64,000 nt of DNA from CAYLLN01 sp033762315 (GCA_033762315.1 JANRLS010000063.1:1-64000); one strand, 5' to 3'; shown: positions 52,657 through 61,486, counted from the first letter of the stretch. The notes: generated by a model from the letters alone, not told the origin. Numbers and translations: made by a program.

Positions 52657-52886
52657 GAGTACCTCCAATTCGGCCGGATCAATTCGGGGTCAAGCTCCGG
52701 GCGTAGCTTGCGGGCCTCATCGGACATTTCATTCCAAGCCTGTACCGCTTCGTCATAGCGCTGGTCCGCGTCGGTTCTCAGTTTCGCGGCTTTGGTTCGC
52801 AACCGCCGCTTCTTGGCCGGATCCGATTTTTGGGCGGTGGCCGCGACCTGGTGTGTGCCCCATTGCGACCTCAGCGATATTTCCAA
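52653..52886 (-). CDS. Small basic/acidic helical protein, unknown (first of a coupled pair)
   Basis: 77 aa from TTG 52886; no ATG is available in the frame, so the start is uncertain. The product is helical and highly charged ('KKRRLRTKAAKLRTDADQRYDEAVQAWNEMSDEARKLRPELDP'). It overlaps the next gene by ATGA, a strong sign that both are translated together. Two short overlapping genes of this kind can be toxin-antitoxin pairs, but neither matches a family I know. The methyltransferase gene ends 34 bp upstream on the same strand. Confidence 0.5.
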   Translation of the reverse strand: MEISLRSQWGTHQVAATAQKSDPAKKRRLRTKAAKLRTDADQRYDEAVQAWNEMSDEARKLRPELDPELIRPNWRYS

Positions 52887-52920
52887 GTATATCGCCTAAA
52901 TGCCAAGAGACGAACTTCAA

Positions 52921-53631
52921 TCAGGGGGTGACTTTCCGCAGTACCATCCGCTGGCAATGGCCGAGCTTGGGTGTCGCGGTGGATTGATCGGATTCGTCGA
53001 ACAGCCGCACGCGATAACCCCGCGCGGCGGCTTGGGCAAGGAAGTCGGCGGCGGGGCCGCGGCCCCCATCGGCAATCCAGGCCTGGCCGCCGGGGGAGAG
53101 CATTTGGTCGAGAACCCCCAGCAGCGGGCCGATGTGGGTCCGGTCGTAAGTCACATCCCCCGCTAGCAGAAAATCGAACTGTTCGGCCAAGGGATAGCGC
53201 CAATCGAGCACCAGCCCCCGCGCGGTGGGAAAACCATTGCGGCGGGCGTTTTCGAGGGCCAGTTCGACGGCAAACGGGACATAGTCGCTGAAGGTGACGT
53301 CCAGTCCGGCGGTCAATCCCGCGAGGCCCACCAATCCGCTGCCGCAGCCGAGCTCGAGCGTTTTCGTGCCGGGGGAGAATTCGCGTTGTCGCCGGGCGAT
53401 GATCGCCGCCAAATGCAACGCGGCGGGCCACAGCTTGGCCCAATACGGATCGGCCAAATGCGGCTCGGCGGCGGCCGCAACCTCCCCTTCGATCAGTCGC
53501 GCCAGCACCGCATCCGGATCGGCCGGCACGCGCAGCCGCACCATCCGCGAACCGAGGTCGATCTCGCGTTCCGTCCAGCCGCCGGGGATGATGGTATCGG
53601 TGATTGGCACGGGTCGAGTTTGTTGGAGCAC
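52921..53631 (-). CDS. SAM-dependent methyltransferase (protein-lysine-methyltransferase-like)
   Basis: About 236 aa. The fold is clear: 'ADPYWAKLWPAALHLAAII' (typical of METTL20/ETFB-lysine-type and related methyltransferases), motif I 'TLELGCGSGLVGLAGLTAGLDVTFSDY', then 'LLAGDVTYDRTHIGPLLGVL' and 'GGQAWIADGGRG'. The frame runs upstream to 53853, into the divergent SGNH gene, so an internal start is needed. I use GTG 53631, with GTG 53610 an alternative. The target could be a protein lysine, but this is inference from the PYWAxLWP-like motif. Confidence 0.72.
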   Translation of the reverse strand: MLQQTRPVPITDTIIPGGWTEREIDLGSRMVRLRVPADPDAVLARLIEGEVAAAAEPHLADPYWAKLWPAALHLAAIIARRQREFSPGTKTLELGCGSGLVGLAGLTAGLDVTFSDYVPFAVELALENARRNGFPTARGLVLDWRYPLAEQFDFLLAGDVTYDRTHIGPLLGVLDQMLSPGGQAWIADGGRGPAADFLAQAAARGYRVRLFDESDQSTATPKLGHCQRMVLRKVTP

Positions 53632-53734
53632 TCCAACTATCGAGAACAGAGACGCGAAAAAACGCTGTCCATCGCCGGAAACCTCGCGTATCTTACCGTA
53701 AATCCACCCCTTCCTCTCCCGTAGAACGCCTACC

Positions 53735-54676
53735 ATGCCGCTCCTTCGCCTGCTGCTCACCGCACTAGCCCTGCAATTGGTCTTGATCCGGTCGTTGGCT
53801 GCCGCTGACAAGGCTCCCACCACCGGCGATGCCGAGAAAACCCGCGTGTTCATTTGCGGGCATAGCTTTCACGTGTTCGTCGCCAACCAGTTGCCGCAGG
53901 TGACAACGCTCGCCGGCATCCAGGCGAAACCGATCAGCGGAGTCCAGTCGCTGGGAGGGTCGCAGGTCATTCAGCACTGGAAGCTGCCGGACGAAAAAGA
54001 TGTGCCCGCCGAATCCAAGACCGGCAAGCGAGTGGCGGTCGATCGGTTGCGGAAGGCAATCAAAGCGGGCGAGGTCGATGTGCTGACTGTGGCGCCGAAC
54101 GTGCAGCTTCCCGATCCGGGGATCGACAATTACGCGAATCTGCTGCTGGAGCATAATCCGGGCGGAAGGCTTTATATCCAAGCCTCGTGGTTCCCCTTCG
54201 ACCGCCCCGATAAGCGCGGCACGCTGCAAAATGCCGAGCGCGATGGGTTCGTCCCCGCCGAGCTGCGCAAGTTGCAAGCTCCGTTTTTCGAGGCGATGGC
54301 GAAGCAAGCCCGCGAGTTGAACGAGAAATTCGCGCCCCAAACCAAGCGGCAGGTGGTGTTCGTGATTCCGGTGGGCGAGGCGGTGCTGCGACTGCGCGAG
54401 AAGGTCGTGGCGGGCGAAGTGCCGGGAATTGCCCGGCAATCGGACCTCTTTACCGATTCGATCGGCCACGCGAAAGCGCCCGTCACGATGCTCTGCACCT
54501 ACACTTGCTACGCGGCAATCTACGGCCGCAGCCCCGTTGGACTCGGCGTACCTCCCGCACTCAAAAATGACGCCGATCCCGCCGCCGCCGAGAGGCTGAA
54601 CGGGATTTTGCAGCAAATCGCCTGGGATGCCGTCACTAACGAGCCGCTCACCGGAGTGAAGATCGAGGCCAAATAA
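53735..54676 (+). CDS. Exported SGNH-hydrolase-like protein, unknown substrate
   Basis: 313 aa with signal peptide 'LLRLLLTALALQLVLIRSLAA'. After the leader, 'VFICGHSFHVFVANQL' looks like SGNH block I (Gly-x-Ser nucleophile). Near the C-terminus 'FTDSIGHAKAPVTMLCTYTCYAAIYG' supplies an Asp-x-x-His pair in the right order. Blocks II and III are not obvious, so the esterase assignment is tentative. It is the first of several exported plus-strand proteins and starts 103 bp from the divergent methyltransferase. Confidence 0.6.
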   Translation: MPLLRLLLTALALQLVLIRSLAAADKAPTTGDAEKTRVFICGHSFHVFVANQLPQVTTLAGIQAKPISGVQSLGGSQVIQHWKLPDEKDVPAESKTGKRVAVDRLRKAIKAGEVDVLTVAPNVQLPDPGIDNYANLLLEHNPGGRLYIQASWFPFDRPDKRGTLQNAERDGFVPAELRKLQAPFFEAMAKQARELNEKFAPQTKRQVVFVIPVGEAVLRLREKVVAGEVPGIARQSDLFTDSIGHAKAPVTMLCTYTCYAAIYGRSPVGLGVPPALKNDADPAAAERLNGILQQIAWDAVTNEPLTGVKIEAK

Positions 54677-54780
54677 AATCGCACCCAGCCGGCGTGAATT
54701 TGGCCGCGCAAGCGGCTAAGCTGACCCAGGTTCGCCAAGTGACCCACCCGCCTCCCCTCTCTCCCACCAGGAATTTCCCC

Positions 54781-56169
54781 ATGCCTCGCATCACTCGCCG
54801 TGCGGCCCTCGGCGTGCTTTCCGCTTCGGCCGCCAGTGCTGCTCTGCCACTTGTCGCCGAAGAGAAACCGGCCCCCAAGGCGAAAGCCAAAGCTCCCAAG
54901 GCGGCCGCGCCGGTCGTCACCTATCCGCCCGAGCTGCCGGGGGGCAAAGCGGTCGTCACGGATACTTCGCCCGATTTTTTGCTCGCTCCTGAGTCGCTCC
55001 GCGAGGGGGTAACGGTCGCCAAGGCTGCGCCGACGATCGACTTCGCGTATTTCCCAGGGCAAACCTACGAAGGGAAGCCTTGGTCGGTGTGGGGAGACAG
55101 CACCGCGACCGCCGGCAAATACTACACCGCCATCGGCGACCATCTTTGGCCGCAAGGGAATGCCTTCGTTTTTGAGTACGACGTGGCGGGCCAGAAGTTC
55201 CGCAAGCTGCTCGATCTGAAGGCCCTGCTGAAAATGCCCGAAGGGCACTATTCGCCCGGCAAGTTCCATAGCCGAGTCGATTTGGGAAGCGATGGCTGGC
55301 TCTATTGTTCGACGCACCGCGGTTCGCCGCAGGCGACCAACGACAAGTATCATTACGTCGGCGATTGGATCGTCCGTTGCAACCCGGCGACCGGTGAGTC
55401 GGAAGTGGTCGTGCAGGCGCCAGTCCCCAAGCATTGCATCCCCAACGGCACGCTCGATCCCGACCGGCTGATTTTTTATGGCGGCACCGCGCCAGGCGAA
55501 GGAGATAGCAAGGACATCCGCTTTTTCGCCTACGACTGCAAAAATCGCCAGCTACTGTATGCCGGTCCCGGCGGCCCGGCTCGCTACATGATTCTCGCCC
55601 GCTCGACCGGCCGGGTCTATTTCATTCCCGGCACGGGCGACACCCCCCTCATGCGGTTCGACCCGGCGACTGACAAGGCGCCGGTCGAAATCGGCGGCCA
55701 GATCGGCATTCGGGCGGCGACCCGCGAGACCCCGCAAGGCTTTGTCTATACCTGCTCGCTCGGCCAAGGGGCGGCGGACGCGACGATCTACGCCTTCAAC
55801 ACCAAAACCGAGAAGGCCGAACCGCTTGGCCCTGCAGCCGTCGGCGGCAATGCCTATGTCGCCGCGATGAGCGCCGACCCGACCGGCCGGTATATTTATT
55901 ACGTTCCCGGTGCCCACGGCGGCAGCGAGCGCGATAACTCGGCGGTCGTGCAGTTCGATACGCAAACGCGCAAGCGCAAAGTCATCGCTTTCCTGCACCC
56001 GTTTTACGAGAAAAAATACGGCCTCGTCTGCAAGGGAACCTATGCCGTCTGCTGCGATCCGGCGGGCGATAAGCTGTATGTCACCTGGAACGTCAGCCGC
56101 GGTTCGCGAGCTTGGGATTCGTGCGGCGTGAGTGTGATCCACATCCCCGCGAGCGAGCGGCCGGCGTAG
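54781..56169 (+). CDS. Tat-exported beta-propeller protein, unknown
   Basis: 462 aa from ATG 54781. Leader 'PRITRRAALGVLSASAASAALPL' has a twin-arginine. An Ala/Lys-rich linker is followed by repeated beta segments of a propeller: 'AFVFEYDVAGQKFRKLLDL', 'WIVRCNPATGESEVVV', 'LMRFDPATDKAPVEIG', 'TIYAFNTKTEKAEPLGP', 'AVVQFDTQTRKRKVIAFL'. A conserved Cys pair ('YAVCCDP') is notable. There are no catalytic motifs I can name. It lies 104 bp after the SGNH-like gene. Confidence 0.7.
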   Translation: MPRITRRAALGVLSASAASAALPLVAEEKPAPKAKAKAPKAAAPVVTYPPELPGGKAVVTDTSPDFLLAPESLREGVTVAKAAPTIDFAYFPGQTYEGKPWSVWGDSTATAGKYYTAIGDHLWPQGNAFVFEYDVAGQKFRKLLDLKALLKMPEGHYSPGKFHSRVDLGSDGWLYCSTHRGSPQATNDKYHYVGDWIVRCNPATGESEVVVQAPVPKHCIPNGTLDPDRLIFYGGTAPGEGDSKDIRFFAYDCKNRQLLYAGPGGPARYMILARSTGRVYFIPGTGDTPLMRFDPATDKAPVEIGGQIGIRAATRETPQGFVYTCSLGQGAADATIYAFNTKTEKAEPLGPAAVGGNAYVAAMSADPTGRYIYYVPGAHGGSERDNSAVVQFDTQTRKRKVIAFLHPFYEKKYGLVCKGTYAVCCDPAGDKLYVTWNVSRGSRAWDSCGVSVIHIPASERPA

Positions 56170-56262
56170 ATCGTGAAAAATTAGGTGAATTCGCGCTCCG
56201 TCCCGCCGCGGACGGCGCTTGAGTGGTAGGTTCGCCCTTCTCACCCCTTCGGAGAGCCTGTC

Positions 56263-57084
56263 ATGAACTTGCTACGCTGGAATGTGATCGTTGCCGCGGC
56301 AGTGGTGGCCGGGGCCTGGTTGGTGGTCCCTGCAACGGCCGACGATTTGCCGGCCGAGGCGGTCAAGCTGCTCGAAAAATACCAGGCCGACCTGCGAAAT
56401 TCGCAGGAAGAGGCCCAAGCCGCCAAAGCGGCCATTGATAAGCAGGCCTATCTCGACGCGAAAACCCGAACGGAACAATGCATCGCCGCTCTGCAACAAT
56501 TGCAGGATTCGCTGGCAAAAACGGGGCAGCTCGACGAAGCGGTGGCCGTTCGCGACCGAATCCGCACGCTGAAGATCGGCGGCGACAGCAACGGCGTGAA
56601 GCCCGATCCGGGGACGCTTTCGAGCTACACTTCCGGCGCGGATGTCGGCAAAACGCACTATTTTGAGGTGATCGGGGCCACCAACTTTACGATCTATGGC
56701 ACCGACATTTACAGCACCGATTCGCCATTGGCAGTGGCCGCCGTGCACGCGGGGGTACTGCAATTCGCGGAAAAAGGGGTCGTTAAAGTGACGATCTTGC
56801 CGGGAATGGAAGGCTACACGGGCAGCAGCAAGAATGGGGTTCGGTCGCGCGATTGGTCCAGCCACCAAGCCAGCTACAAGGTGGAGAAAGCCCCCGGCTT
56901 TAAGACCACCAAGCTAGGCGAGAGCCCGGCGACCGAGAGCAAGCCAGCGACGACCAATCCTGCCGCGGGAAGCGCTCCCACGACGGGTGCGATCCTTGAC
57001 GACCTTAATAAGAAGGTCGAGGATTTGGCCAAGGAACTCGAAAAGAAGGGAGTTCCGGGGCTGCCGCTGAAGATCGGCAAGTAA
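56263..57084 (+). CDS. Exported LCCL-domain protein
   Basis: 273 aa. Signal peptide 'VIVAAAVVAGAWLVVPATA'. Residues 28-110 form a helical/coiled-coil segment ('LLEKYQADLRNSQEEAQAAKAAIDKQAYLDAK'). About 120-215 is an LCCL domain: 'FTIYGTDIYSTDSPLAVAAVHAGVL', 'GVVKVTILPGMEGYTGSSKNGVRSRDW'. The tail contains a Thr/Ala-rich linker and a C-terminal helix. LCCL domains are best known from eukaryotic secreted proteins (cochlin, Limulus factor C) and bind glycans or LPS. The bacterial role is unknown. ATG 56263 follows GGAG. Confidence 0.75.
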   Translation: MNLLRWNVIVAAAVVAGAWLVVPATADDLPAEAVKLLEKYQADLRNSQEEAQAAKAAIDKQAYLDAKTRTEQCIAALQQLQDSLAKTGQLDEAVAVRDRIRTLKIGGDSNGVKPDPGTLSSYTSGADVGKTHYFEVIGATNFTIYGTDIYSTDSPLAVAAVHAGVLQFAEKGVVKVTILPGMEGYTGSSKNGVRSRDWSSHQASYKVEKAPGFKTTKLGESPATESKPATTNPAAGSAPTTGAILDDLNKKVEDLAKELEKKGVPGLPLKIGK

Positions 57085-57123
57085 GCGCTTGGAGATCGGC
57101 CAATCAGCCCTGATAATCGGGCT

Positions 57124-57573
57124 ATGCCCGGCCCGAATGGACCAACTCCCGAACAGACCCCGCGCTGGCCGCGCCTTTCTCTGCGCCTCGTCGATCAAGG
57201 GGCCGCGGCGGGATTGCTGGTGGCGGCCTTGCTGGCGATCGGGGTTTACTGGGTATGGCAAGGGAGGCTGCGGACGCGGGTCATCGACATCGACCGCGCC
57301 CCGTCAGTAGCGATTGACTTCAAAATCGACATCAATGCCGCCGATTGGCCGGAACTGTGCCTCATGCCCGGTGTCGGCGAGCAGCTGGCTCGGCGGATCG
57401 TTGAACACCGGGCCGAGCATGGTCCGTTTCGCGATCTGAAAGACCTCCGCAAAGTTCGCGGCATAGGCCCGAAAACGTTCGACGGCATGGTGCCGTATCT
57501 GTCGCCGCTGGCCGATTTGGAGGCGACGGCGGGGGAAAACTCTGGCGGATTGACGGGGGAGGGAGTAAATTAG
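57124..57573 (+). CDS. ComEA-like helix-hairpin-helix membrane protein
   Basis: 149 aa: a short cytoplasmic N-terminus, one membrane helix ('AAAGLLVAALLAIGVYWVW', about 27-46), then an exterior HhH domain ('IDINAADWPELCLMPGVGEQLARRIVEHRAEHGPFRDLKDLRKVRGIGPKTFDGMVPYL'). The tandem helix-hairpin-helix is the DNA-binding module of the competence protein ComEA. The length and topology fit. DNA uptake is plausible, but no other competence gene is nearby. It starts 39 bp after the LCCL gene. Confidence 0.82.
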   Translation: MPGPNGPTPEQTPRWPRLSLRLVDQGAAAGLLVAALLAIGVYWVWQGRLRTRVIDIDRAPSVAIDFKIDINAADWPELCLMPGVGEQLARRIVEHRAEHGPFRDLKDLRKVRGIGPKTFDGMVPYLSPLADLEATAGENSGGLTGEGVN

Positions 57574-57613
57574 CGTGCGTTGCGGGTTGTCGCATTGAGC
57601 GGGCGAGGGCCGG

Positions 57614-59332
57614 ATGAACGGACAATGGTTTTGCGGGGTGGATGGGCAGCAGTTCGGGCCATTCACCTGGGAACAAATGCGGGGGATGGCGGCCGAAGGG
57701 CGGCTGGTGGCCGAGTCTTTCGTCCGCCGAGAGGTGGACCAGCAGTGGTTCACCGCCGCTCAGATTCCGGGCCTGCTGGGAACCGGCAAGGCTCCCGCGA
57801 AACCGGGGAAAGCGGCCGCTTCCCGGCCGCAACCAGCTCGCGCGACAGGGAGCACAACGCCCGTTGCCGCGCCGGTCGCGGTTGGCCCAGTTGCGGTTTC
57901 CCCAGTTGCGGTTGGCCCAGTTGCGGTTGGCCCAGTTGCGGTGGGCCCAGTTGCGGTGGGCCAAGGGATGGCTGTTGCCCCGGTCGGCGTGGTCGCGGCC
58001 AATCCGGCCAATTTCTCTTTTTCCGCGGCGAGCCCCGCCAGCAGTGCGACTGGCGACGATGCCCGGCCGGCGAAAAAATCGAATAGCAACTTGCTCCTCG
58101 TCGGCGGGCTGGGTGGCCTGTGCGCGGCGGTGGCGATCGTGGGGATCGGCATCGCGGTGTGGAAGCTGTCGGGTTCGCCGGACGAAGTCGCCGACGAGAC
58201 GGGCGATAGTCAAACGGAATTGGTCGTCGCGAGCGGCGCGACGGATGTAAATCCGGTCGATATTGATCCAATGGACACCAACCCCGTTGCGGAGGCCAAT
58301 CCCGCCCCGGCCGCCGCGCCGAAATCAGGCGGAGAAGCTCGCCCGGCCGCGCCCGCCAGCGGTCCTGCCGCGGGTGAAAAGGTGCTCGCGGCCCAAACCA
58401 AATGGAGCAACATCCTGAAGGTGACCGGAATCACGCTCAATTCGGTCAAGCTATCAATCACTTCCGCCTGGCTCGCCAGCGATGCGGCCGGAACGCGGGT
58501 GAATCCCGTCGTTCCTGGCGCGGCTCCTGCGGCCGCGCCGGCAGCCAGCGCGGCACCCGGGTCGAGCGGCGAAGGCTCGGCATTGGAACCCGCAACCGCC
58601 GACACGGCATCCAGCGAGCCCGCGCCGGCCGAGAACGCCACCGATGCTCCCCTCACCAGCAGCACCCCCGAACCCGCCGCGCTCCCCGCGAAGTATGTCT
58701 TTGTCGAGGTGAAAATCACCAACGGCTCGCCGGTGCCGAAAAAGTATGCCAGTTGGAATGGGCGGTCCGCCGACGAAGTGGTGCTCGCCGATCAGGCCAA
58801 TCGGGTGCTGGCGTTTGTCCCGCCGGCCGCCACTCCTGGCGTGCAGCGACAAGGGGTTGTGCAACTGGCTCCCGGCCAGACGATTACCGACGTGCTCGTC
58901 TTCGCCGCCCCCGAGCAGCCCGTGGAAATGCTCAAGCTGGCGCTCGTGAAGACCGCCCTGGCCGATGCCGCCAAGGGACAGCACTGGGGTTTTGAGATTC
59001 CGCTCGAAGCGCTCTTTCCCAAGCCGGTGGAGGCCGCGAAGCCCGCCGCGCCAGTCTTCGCCGAGGGCCCGCGTCCGCCAGCGAGCACCAACGGCGGCCA
59101 GCCCGGCTCGATCAGCGAACTCAACGCCACGATCAAGGGCCCGGATCGCTCGCCCGATGCCTTGCCGCCGGTGACGGCTCCCTCCCCCGCCGCTCCGATG
59201 CCCGATCCGAACGCTCCGAAAAAACCACCGAGCATCGAAGAGCTGAATAAGCAATTCGAGGAGCTCTCGAAACCGGCCGGGGGAGCCGCGGCGAATCCTC
59301 CCGCTCCCCCCAAGCCCACTCCGGAGAAATAG
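57614..59332 (+). CDS. GYF_2-domain membrane protein with tandem VAVGP repeat
   Basis: 572 aa. An N-terminal GYF_2 domain ('WFCGVDGQQFGPFTWEQMRGMAAEGRL', residues 3-55) binds proline-rich ligands. Next comes a low-complexity segment with six copies of VAVGP/VAVSP-type repeats. A single membrane helix is 'LLLVGGLGGLCAAVAIVGIGIAVW'. After a Pro/Ala-rich stretch lies an exterior DUF4352-like beta domain ('KYVFVEVKITNGSPVPKKYASWNG', 'PGQTITDVLVFAAPEQPVEMLKLAL'). The tail is again Pro-rich. The same C-terminal domain recurs in the next gene, 4 bp downstream. Function unknown; a surface scaffold is possible. Confidence 0.75.
   Translation: MNGQWFCGVDGQQFGPFTWEQMRGMAAEGRLVAESFVRREVDQQWFTAAQIPGLLGTGKAPAKPGKAAASRPQPARATGSTTPVAAPVAVGPVAVSPVAVGPVAVGPVAVGPVAVGQGMAVAPVGVVAANPANFSFSAASPASSATGDDARPAKKSNSNLLLVGGLGGLCAAVAIVGIGIAVWKLSGSPDEVADETGDSQTELVVASGATDVNPVDIDPMDTNPVAEANPAPAAAPKSGGEARPAAPASGPAAGEKVLAAQTKWSNILKVTGITLNSVKLSITSAWLASDAAGTRVNPVVPGAAPAAAPAASAAPGSSGEGSALEPATADTASSEPAPAENATDAPLTSSTPEPAALPAKYVFVEVKITNGSPVPKKYASWNGRSADEVVLADQANRVLAFVPPAATPGVQRQGVVQLAPGQTITDVLVFAAPEQPVEMLKLALVKTALADAAKGQHWGFEIPLEALFPKPVEAAKPAAPVFAEGPRPPASTNGGQPGSISELNATIKGPDRSPDALPPVTAPSPAAPMPDPNAPKKPPSIEELNKQFEELSKPAGGAAANPPAPPKPTPEK
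57875..57964 (+). repeat. Six tandem 15-bp units inside the GYF protein gene
   Basis: Six consecutive 15-bp units close to GTTGCGGTTGGCCCA encode VAVGP (one copy VAVSP; the last VAVGQ). Units at 57905 and 57920 are identical, and the others differ by one to four bases. Length is a multiple of three, so copy changes keep the frame. It is a site likely to vary in copy number between strains. Confidence 0.9.
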
Positions 59333-59336
59333 CCGC

Positions 59337-60263
59337 ATGGCGGGCGTCAGTGTCCGTTGTCCGCGGTGCGGCAACGTCAACCTCGTGCCGGCCGCGGCGG
59401 TTCCTGCTCCGGTTCGCTGTCCGCAGTGTGGTGGCGGCTATCTCGCTCCGGCCTCGGTCGTGCCGCCTCCCCCGCCGCCGCCGCTGCCGAGCGAACTTCC
59501 GAAAAGTTCCGCCCGACCTGCTTTCGTTCCCCGCGCTGAGCCGCCCCCTTCCGAGCCGCCACCGATTCCCGCCGAGCCAACCCGCGGCAGCCGGCTGGTG
59601 GCGGCGCTGGTGGGAATCGCCCTGCTGTTGCTACTTGGCGTGGGGGCGGTGGGGATCGCGGCGGGGATTGTGTGGTTCAACCATCGCAGTCGGGCCGCCG
59701 ATCCGCTCGCCGCCGAACCCGCGCCGACACCGAGCGAGCGGCCTGGCGAAGAGATCAAGTGGGCGGACGCGACGAAGCCCCTCGTGCGCGACGGCGTGAG
59801 CGTCAAGGTGCGGCGCGTCGAATATGGCGAGGTGCTGGCCCGCGACGAGAAGAACAATCCGGTTCCCGCCGGCACGGGGGACTTCTTCACCGTTTATCTC
59901 GACATCGAGAACGCCGGCAACGGCGACCTCAGCTACGCCAGTTGGCAAGGGGGACGGTTCGAGGTGAACGGCGAGCTTGTGGCCGCCCGCCTCTCGGACG
60001 AGCAAGAAGCCACCTACGAGCCGCACAAGTTCGAGGGCTTCCGGCGGATCAAAGGGCACCTGGAACAGGCGACCCTGTCGCGCGGCAGCGTCGCCAGTGA
60101 TGTGCTGATCTTCGCCGTGCCGAGGCAAACCGTGGATGGAGCCAATTCGTTTTGGCTCGAATTGCCGGCGAGCGCCTTCGCCCGCGCGACGAGCGATGGC
60201 CCGCGCGAGTGTCGGGGCTATTTTCGCTTGGAAATCGGGGCCGATTTGCTCAATCAGCTGTGA
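59337..60263 (+). CDS. Zinc-ribbon membrane protein with DUF4352-like domain
   Basis: 308 aa, starting 4 bp after the GYF gene and probably co-translated. The N-terminus holds a zinc ribbon from two CPxC knuckles ('CPRCGNVNLVPAAAVPAPVRCPQCGGGY'), then a Pro-rich spacer, one membrane helix ('LVAALVGIALLLLLGVGAVGIAAGIVWF', about 83-110), and an exterior beta domain ('GDFFTVYLDIENAGNGDLSYASWQGG', 'SRGSVASDVLIFAVPRQTVDGANSFWLELP'). That domain parallels the C-terminal domain of the preceding protein, including the 'YASW' motif, so the two are partial paralogues with different cytoplasmic modules. Confidence 0.75.
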   Translation: MAGVSVRCPRCGNVNLVPAAAVPAPVRCPQCGGGYLAPASVVPPPPPPPLPSELPKSSARPAFVPRAEPPPSEPPPIPAEPTRGSRLVAALVGIALLLLLGVGAVGIAAGIVWFNHRSRAADPLAAEPAPTPSERPGEEIKWADATKPLVRDGVSVKVRRVEYGEVLARDEKNNPVPAGTGDFFTVYLDIENAGNGDLSYASWQGGRFEVNGELVAARLSDEQEATYEPHKFEGFRRIKGHLEQATLSRGSVASDVLIFAVPRQTVDGANSFWLELPASAFARATSDGPRECRGYFRLEIGADLLNQL

Positions 60264-60375
60264 AGCGGCGATTGTGAAGTTCGCGCGCCGCGGGTGGTGG
60301 CCGGCCGCGCGGCAACTGCTAGGTTAGTGGCGGCCAATTTGGCGAACCAGCAGCGCGAACCGGCGGCCAATCACG

Positions 60376-61380
60376 GTGCAAACGCTCGTCACCGGCGGGG
60401 GGGGATTCCTCGGCCAATACATCGTCGAACAGCTCGTGGCCCGCGGCGACCGGGTCCGTTCGCTGTCGCGCAAGCGTCATTCGGCCCTCACCAAGCTCGG
60501 CGTCGAGCAGCAAACCGGCGACATTCAGGATGAAGTCGCCGTGATGGCGGCGTGCCGCGGGGTCGAATGCGTGTTTCATGTCGCGGCGGTCGCGGGCATT
60601 TGGGGGCCTTGGAAACACTATCACGGCATCAACACGTTAGGGACGCGCAACATTTTGCACGCCTGCCAGCAGGCGAGCGTCGGCAAGCTGGTGTTCACCA
60701 GCAGTCCGAGCGTCACCTTCGCGGGCCAAAGTCAGTCGGGCATCGACGAATCGGCACCCTATCCGAGCCGCTGGCTGGGGCACTATTCGCATACCAAGGC
60801 CCTGGCCGAGCAACTCGTGCTGGAGGCGAGCGGCAAGAACGGCCTCGTCACCTGTGCCCTGCGGCCGCATTTGGTGTGGGGGCCGCGCGATGCGCATCTG
60901 ATTCCCCGCCTGCTCGACCGGGCTCGCCGCGGCCAATTGAGACAAGTCGGGGATGGCAGCAACCGAATCGACGCGGTGTATGTCGAAAACGCCGCCGCCG
61001 CTCACCTGCTGGCGGCCGATAAGCTCGCGCCGGGATCACCCGCCAGCGGCCGGGCCTATTTCATTACCAATGGCGAGCCGGTGAATTGCTGGGAGTGGAT
61101 TGGACAAATTCTGACCTTGGCCGGTTTGCCCCCAGTCAAGCAAAAAATGACGTTCCGCGCGGCGTGGATGGCCGGGGGAATGCTGGAGGGACTGTGGACC
61201 ATTCTCCGTCGTACCGATGAGCCGCGAATGACCCGCTTTTTGGCCGCCCAGCTCGCTACCGATCACTATTTTGACATCTCGGCCGCCCGCCGCGACCTGG
61301 GTTATCGCCCGCAAGTGAGCATGGCCGCCGGCATGGAGCGGCTGGGAGCGTGGTTAAAGTCTGGCGGGGCTTGCGGTTAA
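60376..61380 (+). CDS. NAD(P)-dependent epimerase/3-beta-HSD-like reductase (extended SDR)
   Basis: 334 aa from GTG 60376. The Rossmann motif is 'LVTGGGGFLGQYIV', and the SDR catalytic pair is in 'YSHTKALAEQ' (Tyr-x-x-x-Lys). The sequence is close to the 3-beta-hydroxysteroid dehydrogenase/OleD group, which reduces beta-keto intermediates ('VFTSSPSVTFAG', 'DAVYVENAAAAHLLAADKL', 'YFITNGEPV'). The next genes encode a ketoacyl synthase and an acyl carrier protein, so it probably reduces a ketoacyl or 2-alkyl-3-keto product. Substrate not established. Confidence 0.78.
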   Translation: MQTLVTGGGGFLGQYIVEQLVARGDRVRSLSRKRHSALTKLGVEQQTGDIQDEVAVMAACRGVECVFHVAAVAGIWGPWKHYHGINTLGTRNILHACQQASVGKLVFTSSPSVTFAGQSQSGIDESAPYPSRWLGHYSHTKALAEQLVLEASGKNGLVTCALRPHLVWGPRDAHLIPRLLDRARRGQLRQVGDGSNRIDAVYVENAAAAHLLAADKLAPGSPASGRAYFITNGEPVNCWEWIGQILTLAGLPPVKQKMTFRAAWMAGGMLEGLWTILRRTDEPRMTRFLAAQLATDHYFDISAARRDLGYRPQVSMAAGMERLGAWLKSGGACG

Positions 61381-61486
61381 GGCGTTCTGCCGCAGTGCGC
61401 GCCGGCCTTGCCGCCGCTTGTCAATCTGGGCGGCGAGCGTTACTTTCGATGGTTTGCCCGCTTCTGCCGCCGGCGGCGAGTCTGTT

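Noticed and set aside
52653..52886. A definite toxin-antitoxin label for the small overlapping pair
   Set aside because: Only the layout suggests it; neither protein has a recognisable toxin or antitoxin motif.
57875..57964. A CRISPR-like array
   Set aside because: The 15-bp units are contiguous without spacers, are in frame inside a protein gene and encode a VAVGP repeat.
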